DNA of 47,624 nucleotides. Origin: Sunxiuqinia sp. Lineage in GTDB: Bacteria > Bacteroidota > Bacteroidia > Bacteroidales > Prolixibacteraceae. The position numbers and the translations under genes were made by a program. Location: assembly GCA_003246935.1 (NCBI GenBank), contig QKCF01000117.1:1-47624 (forward strand), given 5' to 3'. The notes below the pieces were generated by a model. The model saw nothing but the letters and a program-made list of their open reading frames with translations. It made no database searches and had not been told where the DNA came from. Below are positions 10,937 through 20,368 of this stretch, one piece after another (positions within the stretch are counted from its first letter, which is position 1; each line of letters begins with the position of its first letter).

Positions 10937-10962
10937 GCCGGACAAGCCATTTCAGCATATCA

Positions 10963-10998
10963 AAAAAGGAAGAGCGGAAACAACTGCTCTTCCTTTTT
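10963..10998 (+). terminator. rho-independent terminator after prmA
   Basis: AAAAAGGAAGAGC / GCTCTTCCTTTTT perfect 13-bp stem, 10-nt loop. Confidence 0.85.
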
Positions 10999-11013
10999 CG
11001 TTTTTCGGGCTAT

Positions 11014-11321
11014 CTTCCGCCTATGCATTTGGCTCCCGTAAGCGCAAATGGCTTCCGCCGATGCCAAATAAACAACTCACTATGCATTTCAGCTTCCGCA
11101 GCTACTAAATTCATTTCCGCCGGTGCATTCGAGGCTTCGGTTCATGCAAAGCAGACTTCCGGGTATGCATTATCACCTTCCGCCTGTTTATTTTCGCCTA
11201 CTCCCGGTGCAATACAAGCTTCCGCTAATGCAATATTCGCTGCGGTCGATGCAATATGACCTTCTGCGATTGCCCAATAAGTTTCCGCTTGTGCAATGAG
11301 GCTTCCGCCTCCGTCGAATGG
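11014..11321. repeat. degenerate tandem array, 15 units, period 21 bp (array 1), consensus CTTCCGCnnRTGCAWW+5n
   Basis: Unit starts at 11014, 11033, 11052, 11073, 11093, 11114, 11135, 11156, 11177, 11198, 11219, 11240, 11261, 11282, 11302; exact 21-bp steps from 11093 to 11282. Column 4 C in 15/15; columns 11-13 (TGC) each 13/15. Confidence 0.9.
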
Positions 11322-11427
11322 TTTTCTACCTGTTCTGAACCCGTTAAAATCGGTTCACCCCAGGCATCCTGCTATTCAATAGGAACCAGGCAGTCAATTT
11401 CGGACGTCACTGCTATTCAGGTACAGC

Positions 11428-11928
11428 TTAAAACTTGGTCCGCTCGAACTCATGAACTTCCAGATCGCGGATCTCGCGGCCATCAATTACAAAGCGAACG
11501 GCTGTGCAGCTTTTATGAAACCCCTTGTTGCCTGCTGCCCCCGGATTGATGTGCAGACAATTAAATTTCTTATCGTAAATCACCTTTAAAATATGCGAAT
11601 GGCCGGCAATAAATAGCTGCGGGGCTTTGGTTTGCATCTCCCTGCGAATACGGGCTTCGTAGCGGCCGGGATAACCGCCAATATGCGTCATCAGCACATC
11701 CACTTCCTCGGCAAAGAAGCGTAGCGTTTCGGGGAACATGCGGCGTAAAATGTGGCCATCGATATTACCGTAAACAGCCTTCAACGGCTTAAAAGCAGCC
11801 AGCTGATCGGCCAGCTCCACCGTACCAATATCCCCCGCATGCCACAACTCATCCACCTCTTCCAAAAACTTCAGCGCCTTCTGGCTAATCATCCCATGCG
11901 TATCGGATATCAATCCAATCTTCTTCAT
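11428..11928 (-). CDS. YfcE/MJ0936-type metallophosphoesterase
   Basis: IGLISDTHGM, HAGDIG, VYGNIDG, FIAGHSHI, CLHINPGAAG motifs. Confidence 0.9.
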   Translation of the reverse strand: MKKIGLISDTHGMISQKALKFLEEVDELWHAGDIGTVELADQLAAFKPLKAVYGNIDGHILRRMFPETLRFFAEEVDVLMTHIGGYPGRYEARIRREMQTKAPQLFIAGHSHILKVIYDKKFNCLHINPGAAGNKGFHKSCTAVRFVIDGREIRDLEVHEFERTKF

Positions 11929-11992
11929 TATTTATCTTTTCGTTGGTTTGAACGCCTAAAAATAGTTTATTTTAGTCCCAAAAACAGAACAA

Positions 11993-12487
11993 ATGAAACG
12001 AGTTGTAATTGTCAGGCATGCGAAAGCCGTTCCTTACGGGTACGACGATGACTTTAACCGGAGTTTAAAAGACAGCGGAAAGGAAGATGCCGCTCTTTTA
12101 AGTGAAAAGCTGAAGGAACTTCAGGTTTCTCCGGATCTGATTATTGCGAGTCCGGCCAAACGAGCCTACAAAACGGCAAAGATTTATGCCAAAACCTATG
12201 ACTATGCCAAGGAAAACATCCAGAAAGAGGAGGACCTTTACGACGGTTTGACGACGATGGATTTTATTGACCTGCTGCATAGTTTAGCAGCCGACATTGA
12301 AACCGTTTTTGTATTTGGCCACAACCCAACGGTTCATTATTTGGTGAATAACCTGGTGCGCTTTTTCAACAGCGACACCCCCACTTGCTCGACTGCCGTT
12401 ATTGAGTTTGAAGTTGATCAGTGGAAGAAAGTTTCGTCGCGCGAAGGTAATCTGGTCATGCACCTGAAACCTCGCAGTTACCGCTAA
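11993..12487 (+). CDS. SixA-like histidine phosphatase
   Basis: VVIVRHAKAVPYG RHxx motif, SPAKRAYKTAKIY, FGHNPTVH. Confidence 0.88.
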   Translation: MKRVVIVRHAKAVPYGYDDDFNRSLKDSGKEDAALLSEKLKELQVSPDLIIASPAKRAYKTAKIYAKTYDYAKENIQKEEDLYDGLTTMDFIDLLHSLAADIETVFVFGHNPTVHYLVNNLVRFFNSDTPTCSTAVIEFEVDQWKKVSSREGNLVMHLKPRSYR

Positions 12488-12497
12488 AACAACCGAC

Positions 12498-13178
12498 ATG
12501 CATTTATTTTACACCCCCGACCTCGAGGGATCGAGCTATACTTTAAACGAACATGCCGTTCGCGTGCTAAGGCTTCAGGAGGGCGACATCATCCAGTTGA
12601 TTGACGGGAAGGGTAACTTCTCGAATGCAAAGATTACCGAGGCGCACCCCAAACGGATCGTAGATACCCAAACCGAATATGGTAAGCGCAAAAGCTGGCT
12701 TCATATTGCAGTAGCGCCAACAAAAAACATCGATCGGTTGGAGTGGTTTTTGGAGAAAGCCACTGAAATCGGCATCGACGAGATTACGCCGATCCTGTGT
12801 GAGCACTCGGAACGCAAAGTGATTAAAGACGACCGCCTGGAAAAAGTGATCGTTTCCGCGATGAAACAATCGCTGAAAGCCTACCTGCCCAAATTAAACC
12901 CGTTGACTCCGCTGAGCGAATTGATGGATACCAACTTTGAAGGAAAGAAATTTGTAGCCCACTGCTACGAACAGGATAAGCGCCAATTGAAGAATGAAGT
13001 TGCCGGCAGCCTGGCAAGCCTCGTTATAATTGGTCCTGAAGGCGATTTTTCGGAGAGTGAAGTCGATGAGGCGATGGCTAAGGGCTTTATTCCGGTTAGT
13101 TTGGGTGAAAGCCGTTTACGAACCGAAACTGCTGCCCTTGTTGCCTGCCACACCTGTAATTTATTGAATGAAGATTAA
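12498..13178 (+). CDS. rsmE: 16S rRNA (uracil(1498)-N(3))-methyltransferase
   Basis: SERKVIKDDRLEKVIVSAMKQSLKAYLPKL, IGPEGDFSESEV, LGESRLRTETAAL. Confidence 0.93.
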   Translation: MHLFYTPDLEGSSYTLNEHAVRVLRLQEGDIIQLIDGKGNFSNAKITEAHPKRIVDTQTEYGKRKSWLHIAVAPTKNIDRLEWFLEKATEIGIDEITPILCEHSERKVIKDDRLEKVIVSAMKQSLKAYLPKLNPLTPLSELMDTNFEGKKFVAHCYEQDKRQLKNEVAGSLASLVIIGPEGDFSESEVDEAMAKGFIPVSLGESRLRTETAALVACHTCNLLNED

Positions 13179-13181
13179 ACC

Positions 13182-14417
13182 TTAGATTTGCGCTAAGGCT
13201 TGCTCAATGTCTGCAATCAAATCGGCTGCACCTTCAATACCAACCGATAGGCGCATCATGGTCGGACGAATGCCTGCCGCAATGCGTTCTTTTTCCGGAA
13301 ATTCCACGTAAATCGTCGAATATGGATGAATGATCAGCGATTTGTTATCGTTCAGGTTGGTTGCCCGGCGGATAATCTCCAGTTTATTCATAAAGCTAAA
13401 GCAAGCTTCCTGCGACTCCAGGTCGAAGGTCATCACCGTTCCCGGTATACCCGAAAACTGTTTCACGGCCAACTCGTAACCAGGCGTTCCTTTCAGCCCC
13501 GGATAGGTTACTTTCTTTACCTTCGGGTGTTTTTGCAAAAATTCGCCCAGCGCCAAACAATTGTTGTAGCAACGCTCCACGCGCAACTCCAGCATATCCA
13601 GCCCCATAATCTGGTAATGTGCCGTATGAGCCGTCATGGAAGCACCGGTGTTGCGATAATAGTTCTTCCGCAGTTTGGATATGAAAGCATCTTTGCCAAA
13701 CTTCTGTGCAAAGGCTGCCGTATTCGGGTTCTTCGACCAATCGTACAAGCCATTATCCAGAATAACACCACCAAACGAAGTAGCGCCGCCCGAAATAAAT
13801 TTGGTCGTCGACATCACCTCAACGTGTACACCCAACTTTTTCGAGTTTAACACAACCGGGGGCGTAATCGTGCTGTCAATCATCAACACAATACCATGCT
13901 TATTGGCAATTGTCACCAAGGCTTCGATATCGGCAATCTCCAGCTGCGGATTGGTAACTGTTTCGAAATAAATCAGGCGGGTATTTTCGTCAATCAAAGC
14001 CTCAACGGCCTCCGTGTTGGTCGTGTCCACGAATCGTGTTTCCAGCCCATAGTTGGGTAAACTTTCGTTGAATAAAGCGAATGTATGACCAAACAACTGG
14101 TTTGCTGCAATCATATTGTCGCCTGCTTTACACTGCGACAGGACGGTATTTGTAATCGCCGCCATTCCGGAAGCAACGGCTAAAGCCTGATGAGCGCCGG
14201 TCAGGGTCTTCATCTTTCGCTCGAAATATTCCAACGTTGGGTTACTTGTGCGGGAATACACGTGCGCAGGCAGTTCGCCGCTGAAGTTAGCTGCAATATC
14301 CTCCGACGATGCAAAATCGAAAGCAATGGACTCGTAAATCGGCATATCCAATGCACGGTGCGGATCATCTTTCGGAAAAGGAATATTCAGCGACCGGGTC
14401 GTAAAACTTTTTTCCAT
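13182..14417 (-). CDS. Cys/Met metabolism PLP-dependent enzyme (methionine gamma-lyase / O-acylhomoserine sulfhydrylase-like)
   Basis: YSRTSNPTLEYFERKM, VEVMSTTKFISGGATSFGG, RLSVGIEG; start set at MEKSFTTRS. Confidence 0.85.
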   Translation of the reverse strand: MEKSFTTRSLNIPFPKDDPHRALDMPIYESIAFDFASSEDIAANFSGELPAHVYSRTSNPTLEYFERKMKTLTGAHQALAVASGMAAITNTVLSQCKAGDNMIAANQLFGHTFALFNESLPNYGLETRFVDTTNTEAVEALIDENTRLIYFETVTNPQLEIADIEALVTIANKHGIVLMIDSTITPPVVLNSKKLGVHVEVMSTTKFISGGATSFGGVILDNGLYDWSKNPNTAAFAQKFGKDAFISKLRKNYYRNTGASMTAHTAHYQIMGLDMLELRVERCYNNCLALGEFLQKHPKVKKVTYPGLKGTPGYELAVKQFSGIPGTVMTFDLESQEACFSFMNKLEIIRRATNLNDNKSLIIHPYSTIYVEFPEKERIAAGIRPTMMRLSVGIEGAADLIADIEQALAQI

Positions 14418-14640
14418 TCTTGAATTCTGTTTTTTATAGGTAATCGAAAGCGGCAACCGAAATCGCCACCCGCAAAAATAACAGCGCTACGGCGAATTGG
14501 TTTCGAAATTATCTACGACTTATCCATAAAAACACAATTGAACAACTCGCAAAGTCCGAGATTCCAACTGACAGGATAGGTGAATTGTTAATACAACAGA
14601 CAAAATCACTTGCCGTTCACAGATTTCGCAGCAATCTTTT

Positions 14641-14648
14641 TATATTTG
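14641..14648 (+). promoter_or_regulatory. -7 promoter element TATATTTG upstream of the DUF4159 gene
   Basis: Perfect TAnnTTTG 19 bp before the proposed ATG at 14667; argues against the longer ORF start. Confidence 0.5.
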
Positions 14649-14666
14649 ATTTTCGACCCGAAAGCT

Positions 14667-15323
14667 ATGAAACGACTATTCTTCCTACTCATATTACTAA
14701 GCTCAATTCAGCTCGCCCGGGCACAAGCCCCCACCCTGAAAATAGGCCTACTCAAGTACAAAGGCGGCGGCGACTGGTACGGCGATCCAACAGCCCTTCC
14801 CAACCTGATGCGCTTTTGCAATGAGCACCTGCACACCAACTTTGCCGCCGATCCGGCAATTGTTGAACCGGGAAGCGCAGATCTGTTCAACTACCCCATG
14901 GTTCATTTAACCGGTCACGGTAATGTGATTTTCTCAAAGGAAGAATGCAGCAACCTGAAACTCTATTTTGAAGCAGGAGGTTTCCTGCATATCGACGATA
15001 ACTACGGCCTCGATAATTACATCCGTCGCGAAATGAAAAAGATTTTCCCGGATCAGGATTTCGTTGAGCTACCGGCCGACCATCCTATCTTTCATCAAAA
15101 GTTTGATTTCCCCCATGGGCTGCCCAAGATCCACGAACACGATGGCAAACGGGCGCAGGCTTTCGGGCTTTTCATTGATGGCCGTCTGGTCTGTCTGTAC
15201 ACCTATGAGTCAGATATCAGCGATGGCTGGGAAGATCCGGCAGTGCATGGTGACCCCGCTCCCATTAGGGAAAAGGCTTTAGAGATGGGAGCCAATATTG
15301 TATCGTATGTTTTCAGTAATTAA
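14667..15323 (+). CDS. DUF4159 domain secreted protein
   Basis: Signal peptide MKRLFFLLILLSSIQLARAQ, LLKYKGGGDWYGDPTALPNL, GGFLHIDDNYG. Confidence 0.85.
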   Translation: MKRLFFLLILLSSIQLARAQAPTLKIGLLKYKGGGDWYGDPTALPNLMRFCNEHLHTNFAADPAIVEPGSADLFNYPMVHLTGHGNVIFSKEECSNLKLYFEAGGFLHIDDNYGLDNYIRREMKKIFPDQDFVELPADHPIFHQKFDFPHGLPKIHEHDGKRAQAFGLFIDGRLVCLYTYESDISDGWEDPAVHGDPAPIREKALEMGANIVSYVFSN

Positions 15324-15335
15324 TCAGAAACAGCT

Positions 15336-15911
15336 ATGAAAATCTTAGGAATAAACGGCAGTCCCCGCCGTAACGGAAATACAAAAATATTGATTGAAAC
15401 TGCCTTTAAGCCGCTTGAAGAAGCTGGATTTGAAACAGAATTATTTCAACTTGGAGGCAAGCCGGTACATGGCTGTACAGCCTGCGGTAAATGCCGGGAA
15501 GTCAAAGATCAAAAGTGCCACATCAAAAATGATGTGATTAACGAATGTATTGCGAAAATGATCGAAGCTGATGCTATCATTCTGGGCTCCCCCGTTTACT
15601 TTGCCGATGTAACCACCGAGATGAAAGCGTTGATTGATGTTGCCGGCTATGTAACCCGCGGAAACGGTCACCTACTGAAACGTAAAGTTGGTGCTGGCGT
15701 GATTTCAGTACGACGAGGCGGCCAACTGCACACTTTCGAGTCCATCAACAACTTCTTCCTCATTAACCAGATGATTGTTCCCGGATCGTCCTACTGGAAC
15801 TTTGCCTACGGAAAGAATCCCGGAGACGTAATAAACGACGAAGAAGGCATGCAGACAATCCAAACACTCGGTGAAAATATGGCCTGGCTACTGCAGAAGC
15901 TAGCCGACTAA
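15336..15911 (+). CDS. flavodoxin-family NADPH-dependent FMN reductase
   Basis: [50 protein letters not shown]. Confidence 0.9.
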   Translation: MKILGINGSPRRNGNTKILIETAFKPLEEAGFETELFQLGGKPVHGCTACGKCREVKDQKCHIKNDVINECIAKMIEADAIILGSPVYFADVTTEMKALIDVAGYVTRGNGHLLKRKVGAGVISVRRGGQLHTFESINNFFLINQMIVPGSSYWNFAYGKNPGDVINDEEGMQTIQTLGENMAWLLQKLAD

Positions 15912-15932
15912 AACCTCCAAACCAAAGAAGCC

Positions 15933-16508
15933 ATGACCGACCAAAGCAAAATTGTTTTCCTTTTAAAAAACCTGGGACGGGCACTAATTTATGCCATCGT
16001 CATCGGTGTGGCTTATTACCTGTTCAAAGAATATATTGTAAGCGAGAATCAGGAAGTGTGGCTCAATAAATTTTACAGCAATGCTCCCCTGATTTACCTC
16101 ATCTATACCGGCTCTGAAGTCTTCTTCGGCTTATTTCCGCCCGAATTTTTTATGCTTTGGGCTTATCACAAAGGTGAAGTCATACAGTACGTGCTTAACC
16201 TGACCTTTTTTGCAGGCATATCCTACGGAGCCGGTTATCTCGCATTCTTTATAGGGCGCTTTCTTCGTAAAACCGTTATTTTCCGGTATATGAGCCGCAA
16301 GTTCTTCATGAAGTACTGGCCGATGTTTCGAAAGTATGGCTCTGTATTGATTATTGCAGCGGCACTGACCCCCCTTCCTTGGGCGCTGATCAGCATGTTG
16401 GTCGGCTCAACCGAATACCCGTTAAAGCGCTTCACCCTCTTCGCCCTTTTTCGGATTCTTCGTTTTGCTTTTTACGGCTATATTATTTTCCAAACCCACC
16501 AGTTTTAA
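15933..16508 (+). CDS. multi-TM protein, DedA/VTT-like
   Basis: FFGLFPPEFFMLWAYHKG and C-terminal PLPWALISMLVGS membrane-domain pattern. Confidence 0.5.
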   Translation: MTDQSKIVFLLKNLGRALIYAIVIGVAYYLFKEYIVSENQEVWLNKFYSNAPLIYLIYTGSEVFFGLFPPEFFMLWAYHKGEVIQYVLNLTFFAGISYGAGYLAFFIGRFLRKTVIFRYMSRKFFMKYWPMFRKYGSVLIIAAALTPLPWALISMLVGSTEYPLKRFTLFALFRILRFAFYGYIIFQTHQF

Positions 16509-16585
16509 ACCCTATCGGTTCTTCGTTGTTTATTCCTTCAGTATACAGAACTACTGATACAGACAAACACAAAGCGAAAACCTAA

Positions 16586-16888
16586 ATGCTGGATAAACTC
16601 AAAGTACACTGGCAAGTCGAAAGCAATTTTCAGCTGGCAATTATCTTTTTCGTCTTCTCAATTAGCGGCAGTTCAACACTTGTTGTACGTCAATTCATCT
16701 TCGAATTCATTCATGTTAACCCCGATTGGCCGTTCCTGCTGAAGGCCGCTATTTATTTGGTAACCATCGTGCCTATTTACCAAGCAAACCTGTTGGTTAT
16801 CGGTTCAATATTGGGCCAATTTCGGTTCTTTTGGCGTTTCGAAAAAAAGATACTAGGGCGTTTGGGAATTAAACTGAAGTCAAATTAA
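16586..16888 (+). CDS. small membrane protein (DUF6787-like)
   Basis: 100-aa ORF with two hydrophobic segments, short spacing to msrA. Confidence 0.5.
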   Translation: MLDKLKVHWQVESNFQLAIIFFVFSISGSSTLVVRQFIFEFIHVNPDWPFLLKAAIYLVTIVPIYQANLLVIGSILGQFRFFWRFEKKILGRLGIKLKSN

Positions 16889-16889
16889 A

Positions 16890-17501
16890 ATGATGAAACA
16901 ATTAACAATCCTGATTTTACTAACTCTATTTTCATTTCAAGCCATGTCGAATTCAAAAAAAACAGAGATCGCCACATTAGCCGGAGGCTGCTTTTGGTGT
17001 ACTGAAGCAATATTCAAAGAACTGAAAGGCGTAATATCAGTCACATCGGGTTATTCCGGTGGCGATATTGTCAATCCATCTTATCGGGAAGTTTGCACCG
17101 GGCGAACCGGACACGCCGAAGCAGTGGAAATTGAATTTGATCCGTCGGCAACCAGCTTCTCAGAGATACTGGAAGTTTTCTTCGCGACACACAACCCAAC
17201 AACACTAAATAAGCAAGGTGCCGACATTGGCACACAATACCGATCGGCGATATTTTATCACAGCGAGCAGCAAAAACAAATTGCCGAAGCCGTAATCAAG
17301 CAGCTAAACGATGAAAATATTTTTGGACCTCCAATTGTAACCGAAGTAAGCCCGTGGAAAAACTTTTTTAAAGCCGAGGACTATCATCAAGATTATCTGG
17401 CTAACAATCCGGGCCAAGGTTATTGCCAGTTTGTGATTATTCCGAAGCTTGAGAAATTCCGCAAGATCTTCAAAGACCGGTTGAAAAGCTCGGTTAAATA
17501 A
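16890..17501 (+). CDS. msrA: peptide-methionine (S)-S-oxide reductase
   Basis: LAGGCFWCTEAIFKELKGVISVTSGYSGG, YRSAIFYHSEQQK. Confidence 0.95.
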   Translation: MMKQLTILILLTLFSFQAMSNSKKTEIATLAGGCFWCTEAIFKELKGVISVTSGYSGGDIVNPSYREVCTGRTGHAEAVEIEFDPSATSFSEILEVFFATHNPTTLNKQGADIGTQYRSAIFYHSEQQKQIAEAVIKQLNDENIFGPPIVTEVSPWKNFFKAEDYHQDYLANNPGQGYCQFVIIPKLEKFRKIFKDRLKSSVK

Positions 17502-17531
17502 AGGAAGATTTATGCATCAAAACCTGCGACT

Positions 17532-17930
17532 ATGAAAAAGATATTATTGGCAATTATAATTGGCATGATCGGTTCCTCGGCGATGGCTCAGCGCGAATTT
17601 TCGATGACCGAAGGTGATACAACTTACGTGATGAAGCGGTACGTATTTATGCATTTACTTTCCGGAAGTGAGCGCAGTCAGGACTCAGCAGAAGCGGCAC
17701 AACTTCAGGCAAAGCATTTAGCACACCTGAACAGACTGGCTGAAACAGGCAAACTGGTTGTTGCCGGCCCGTTTGAGGGAGGTAATGAATATCGCGGCCT
17801 TCTGATCTTCGACGTTGAAACCGTTGACGAAGCGTTAAAACTTGAGGGCGAAGATCCGGCAGTGAAGGCCAACCGGCTAAAGATGCAGGCTTTTTACTGG
17901 TGGGGAGCAAAAGGCACAAAGCTCCCTTAG
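17532..17930 (+). CDS. YciI-like family protein with signal peptide
   Basis: Signal peptide, LAHLNRLAETGKLVVAGPFEGGNEYRGLLIFDVETVDEAL. Confidence 0.8.
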   Translation: MKKILLAIIIGMIGSSAMAQREFSMTEGDTTYVMKRYVFMHLLSGSERSQDSAEAAQLQAKHLAHLNRLAETGKLVVAGPFEGGNEYRGLLIFDVETVDEALKLEGEDPAVKANRLKMQAFYWWGAKGTKLP

Positions 17931-17937
17931 CCTCTTC

Positions 17938-19158
17938 TTAGTTTTTCAAAACCGACTCAACTTCTGCTAAACTTCCGTCTGTTTCTGCAGGTTCAAGGTT
18001 CAGGATCCTGGCAAACAGCGGATACAAATCAACATTCGGGAAGCTTTCAGACACATAGCCCTCTTTAAGCGCCGGCCCTGAACCGTAAAAAATAGCATGA
18101 ACATCCGTATCCGACGGATCGTAACCATGCGTCCCGCCGTTTACGAAGTGTGTATTTTTCCAGAACAAGGCATAAGCACTGTCGGCCACACACACATAAT
18201 CCAGAATTCGGTTGCTTTCGGTATAATGAAAGGAATCGGGCATGGTCTCTTTCGAATAAACCTTCATGTGCGGAATACTCGACAAAACACTCCAAACCGT
18301 ATCGGTATACTGTTCAAACGGCTTCAGCATAACCAGCGGATTACCTCCACGGATACTTTCGACCCAATCTTCGTGCAGGTATTCTGCCAATGCAATGCTT
18401 TTATCTTTTGTAATCTGCCCCATTCCATGATCGCTCAAAAACACCAAATTGATTGAATCAGCATTGGGCAATTGATTTATCTTGTGGCAGAAAACACCCA
18501 CTAGGCTATCTAATCGTTCAACGGTTGTTTTCGTGTCCTTTGCAAACGGCCCTTCCAAGTGGCCGATATGATCAGGCTCATCAAAGTACCATAGAATCAG
18601 GTGTGGACGAATCCCGCTTGGTAATTGCAACCAGCTGAAAACGGAATCTATGCGGTTTTCATAGGTTACTGTTGCATCATATTTCTTCCAAATTGAAGGA
18701 TACACACCTTTGATGGGCGCTTCGGAACCGGGCCAGTAGTAACAGGCCGTTCTTAGCCCTTGATTTTCTGCAGTCACCCAAATCGGTTCTCCCAGATAGA
18801 AATCGGGATTTTGCACTGCTTTGCGGTCGCTCAGTTTGTAATCACCAATAGCCGGATCGGTGAAAGTATTTAATACAATACCATGATGCTCGGGGTAAAG
18901 TCCTGTTGCTATCGTATAATGGTTTGGAAAGGTCTTGCTCGGAAACGACGGAATCAGCGATTTTGCCTTGACGCCTACCCGTGCAATAGAATCCAGATTT
19001 GGAGTATTGTACATATTAGAATAATCCCAGCGAAAACCATCCATCGACAAAACAACTAGGTACGGAGCATTCTCTTTTGATTTTTCTTTTGTCGGGGTGT
19101 GGCAAGCAGTTAAAAGCCAAACTGCCAATAATCCAAGAACAGTAACTTTCATTTTCAC
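17938..19158 (-). CDS. ectonucleotide pyrophosphatase/phosphodiesterase (alkaline phosphatase superfamily) lipoprotein
   Basis: LLTACHT lipobox, VLSMDGFRWDY, PSFPSKTFPNHYTIATGLYPEHHGI, FLSDHGMG. Confidence 0.9.
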   Translation of the reverse strand: MKMKVTVLGLLAVWLLTACHTPTKEKSKENAPYLVVLSMDGFRWDYSNMYNTPNLDSIARVGVKAKSLIPSFPSKTFPNHYTIATGLYPEHHGIVLNTFTDPAIGDYKLSDRKAVQNPDFYLGEPIWVTAENQGLRTACYYWPGSEAPIKGVYPSIWKKYDATVTYENRIDSVFSWLQLPSGIRPHLILWYFDEPDHIGHLEGPFAKDTKTTVERLDSLVGVFCHKINQLPNADSINLVFLSDHGMGQITKDKSIALAEYLHEDWVESIRGGNPLVMLKPFEQYTDTVWSVLSSIPHMKVYSKETMPDSFHYTESNRILDYVCVADSAYALFWKNTHFVNGGTHGYDPSDTDVHAIFYGSGPALKEGYVSESFPNVDLYPLFARILNLEPAETDGSLAEVESVLKN

Positions 19159-19255
19159 GACAATTTCAATTTTAGCTGAAGCAAGTATTCCTGTTTTTGC
19201 CGTGAAACTAACTAATAAATATTAGAATGATGTTAATTGCAGTTTAAACAAGTGT

Positions 19256-20146
19256 TCAGTTCCAAAGTTTATTTACAAGGACATCGCGAAATCCTTCGTA
19301 ATGTTCTACAAACCGCACATTAGCTGGTAGTTTAGGGGCATTTAGCGGAATCTGCATACCACTTACGACAATTGGCTTTCGCCCGAAGACCCGGGCTAGC
19401 TCTTCCAAATAGACCTCCAGATTCTCTTTTTCAATCGCATTCACAAACGAAGTAACAACCAAGCTCAGACGGTCGGCTATTTGCTTCAATAAAGAACTCA
19501 GATCTTCCAACGGAACATTCTGCCCTAAATAGATACTTTGGTAACCGGCACTCAACGCTAAATATTGACTATATAACAATCCAAGCTCATGCCATTCATT
19601 TTCGGGGAGCAAGAACAGAACCGTTTTACCGTTTTCTGGAATTTTAAGTCTGGCAGTTTCTACAATAAAGCGCTGGCGTACCAAATTTGAGATTAGATGC
19701 TCCTGTGCCGGAAAAAGGCTTCCGATCTGCCAGTATATACCGACCTTTCGGAATAACGGGAAGATCACTTCCGTCACCAGTTTTGCAAAACCCATTTTTT
19801 GCTGAAGCTCATCAAGCAATGCTTCAAATTTAATGATATCGAAATTGATAATATGAATGATCAACTGATCCAGATAGTCGTCTGCCGAACTAACTTGCTG
19901 ATTCAATTTCAGCACCTCTTCGTGAATACGCTGCTCGCCATAAGAAGCCACCTTCGAGATCTTATGTCCCCGCTTAACCAGCGCTGCCACATTCAAAAGC
20001 AGTTTCAGCTCTTCATCGCTGTAAATACGAATATTCGTACTAGTTCTTTCAGGAACCAAAAAACCGTAACGCTTTTCCCAAATACGGATCGTGTGGGCTT
20101 TTATACCCGACAGTGCTTCTAAATCTTTAATTGTGTAGTAATTCAT
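19256..20146 (-). CDS. MerR-family regulator with C-terminal cobalamin-binding region (CarH/LitR-like)
   Basis: YTIKDLEALSGIKAHTIRIWEKRYG (MerR HTH), WQIGSLFPAQEH (W-x9-EH), EWHELG then SAGYQSIYLGQNVP. Confidence 0.85.
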   Translation of the reverse strand: MNYYTIKDLEALSGIKAHTIRIWEKRYGFLVPERTSTNIRIYSDEELKLLLNVAALVKRGHKISKVASYGEQRIHEEVLKLNQQVSSADDYLDQLIIHIINFDIIKFEALLDELQQKMGFAKLVTEVIFPLFRKVGIYWQIGSLFPAQEHLISNLVRQRFIVETARLKIPENGKTVLFLLPENEWHELGLLYSQYLALSAGYQSIYLGQNVPLEDLSSLLKQIADRLSLVVTSFVNAIEKENLEVYLEELARVFGRKPIVVSGMQIPLNAPKLPANVRFVEHYEGFRDVLVNKLWN

Positions 20147-20191
20147 AAAGCAATCCCTTCTTCATCCGGTAACTTAAGCTCTTTTGTAAAA

Positions 20192-20219
20192 GTTTAGCCT
20201 TTCGGTTTAAAAACTAAAC
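20192..20219. promoter_or_regulatory. candidate MerR operator: GTTTA repeats plus inverted TAAAC
   Basis: GTTTA at 20192 and 20205, TAAAC at 20215-20219, about 45 bp upstream of the merR start in a divergent intergenic region. Confidence 0.3.
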
Positions 20220-20368
20220 AAATCAACCTAAATAACATGCGCACCAAAATATTGTTTTAGTAAAAGTTGATATTGCTACGACCAAAATATTGGTGCAATT
20301 AGCTACGAAGCTGTATATTCGGAATGAAATTCAGTCAAAACAATTGAAGAGGACCAAAATACAAACGC

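Noticed and set aside
11014-11321. CRISPR array
   Set aside because: Units are about 21 bp, highly divergent, with no identical repeats or 25-40 bp spacers, and no cas genes nearby
11023-11549. ORFs 11023-11259 and 11256-11549 (+) as real genes
   Set aside because: They arise from the stop-poor consensus of array 1, have no recognisable domain or RBS, and the second runs antisense into the phosphoesterase gene
13326-13850. 174-aa antisense ORF inside the Cys/Met PLP enzyme gene
   Set aside because: Shadow ORF with no domain signal
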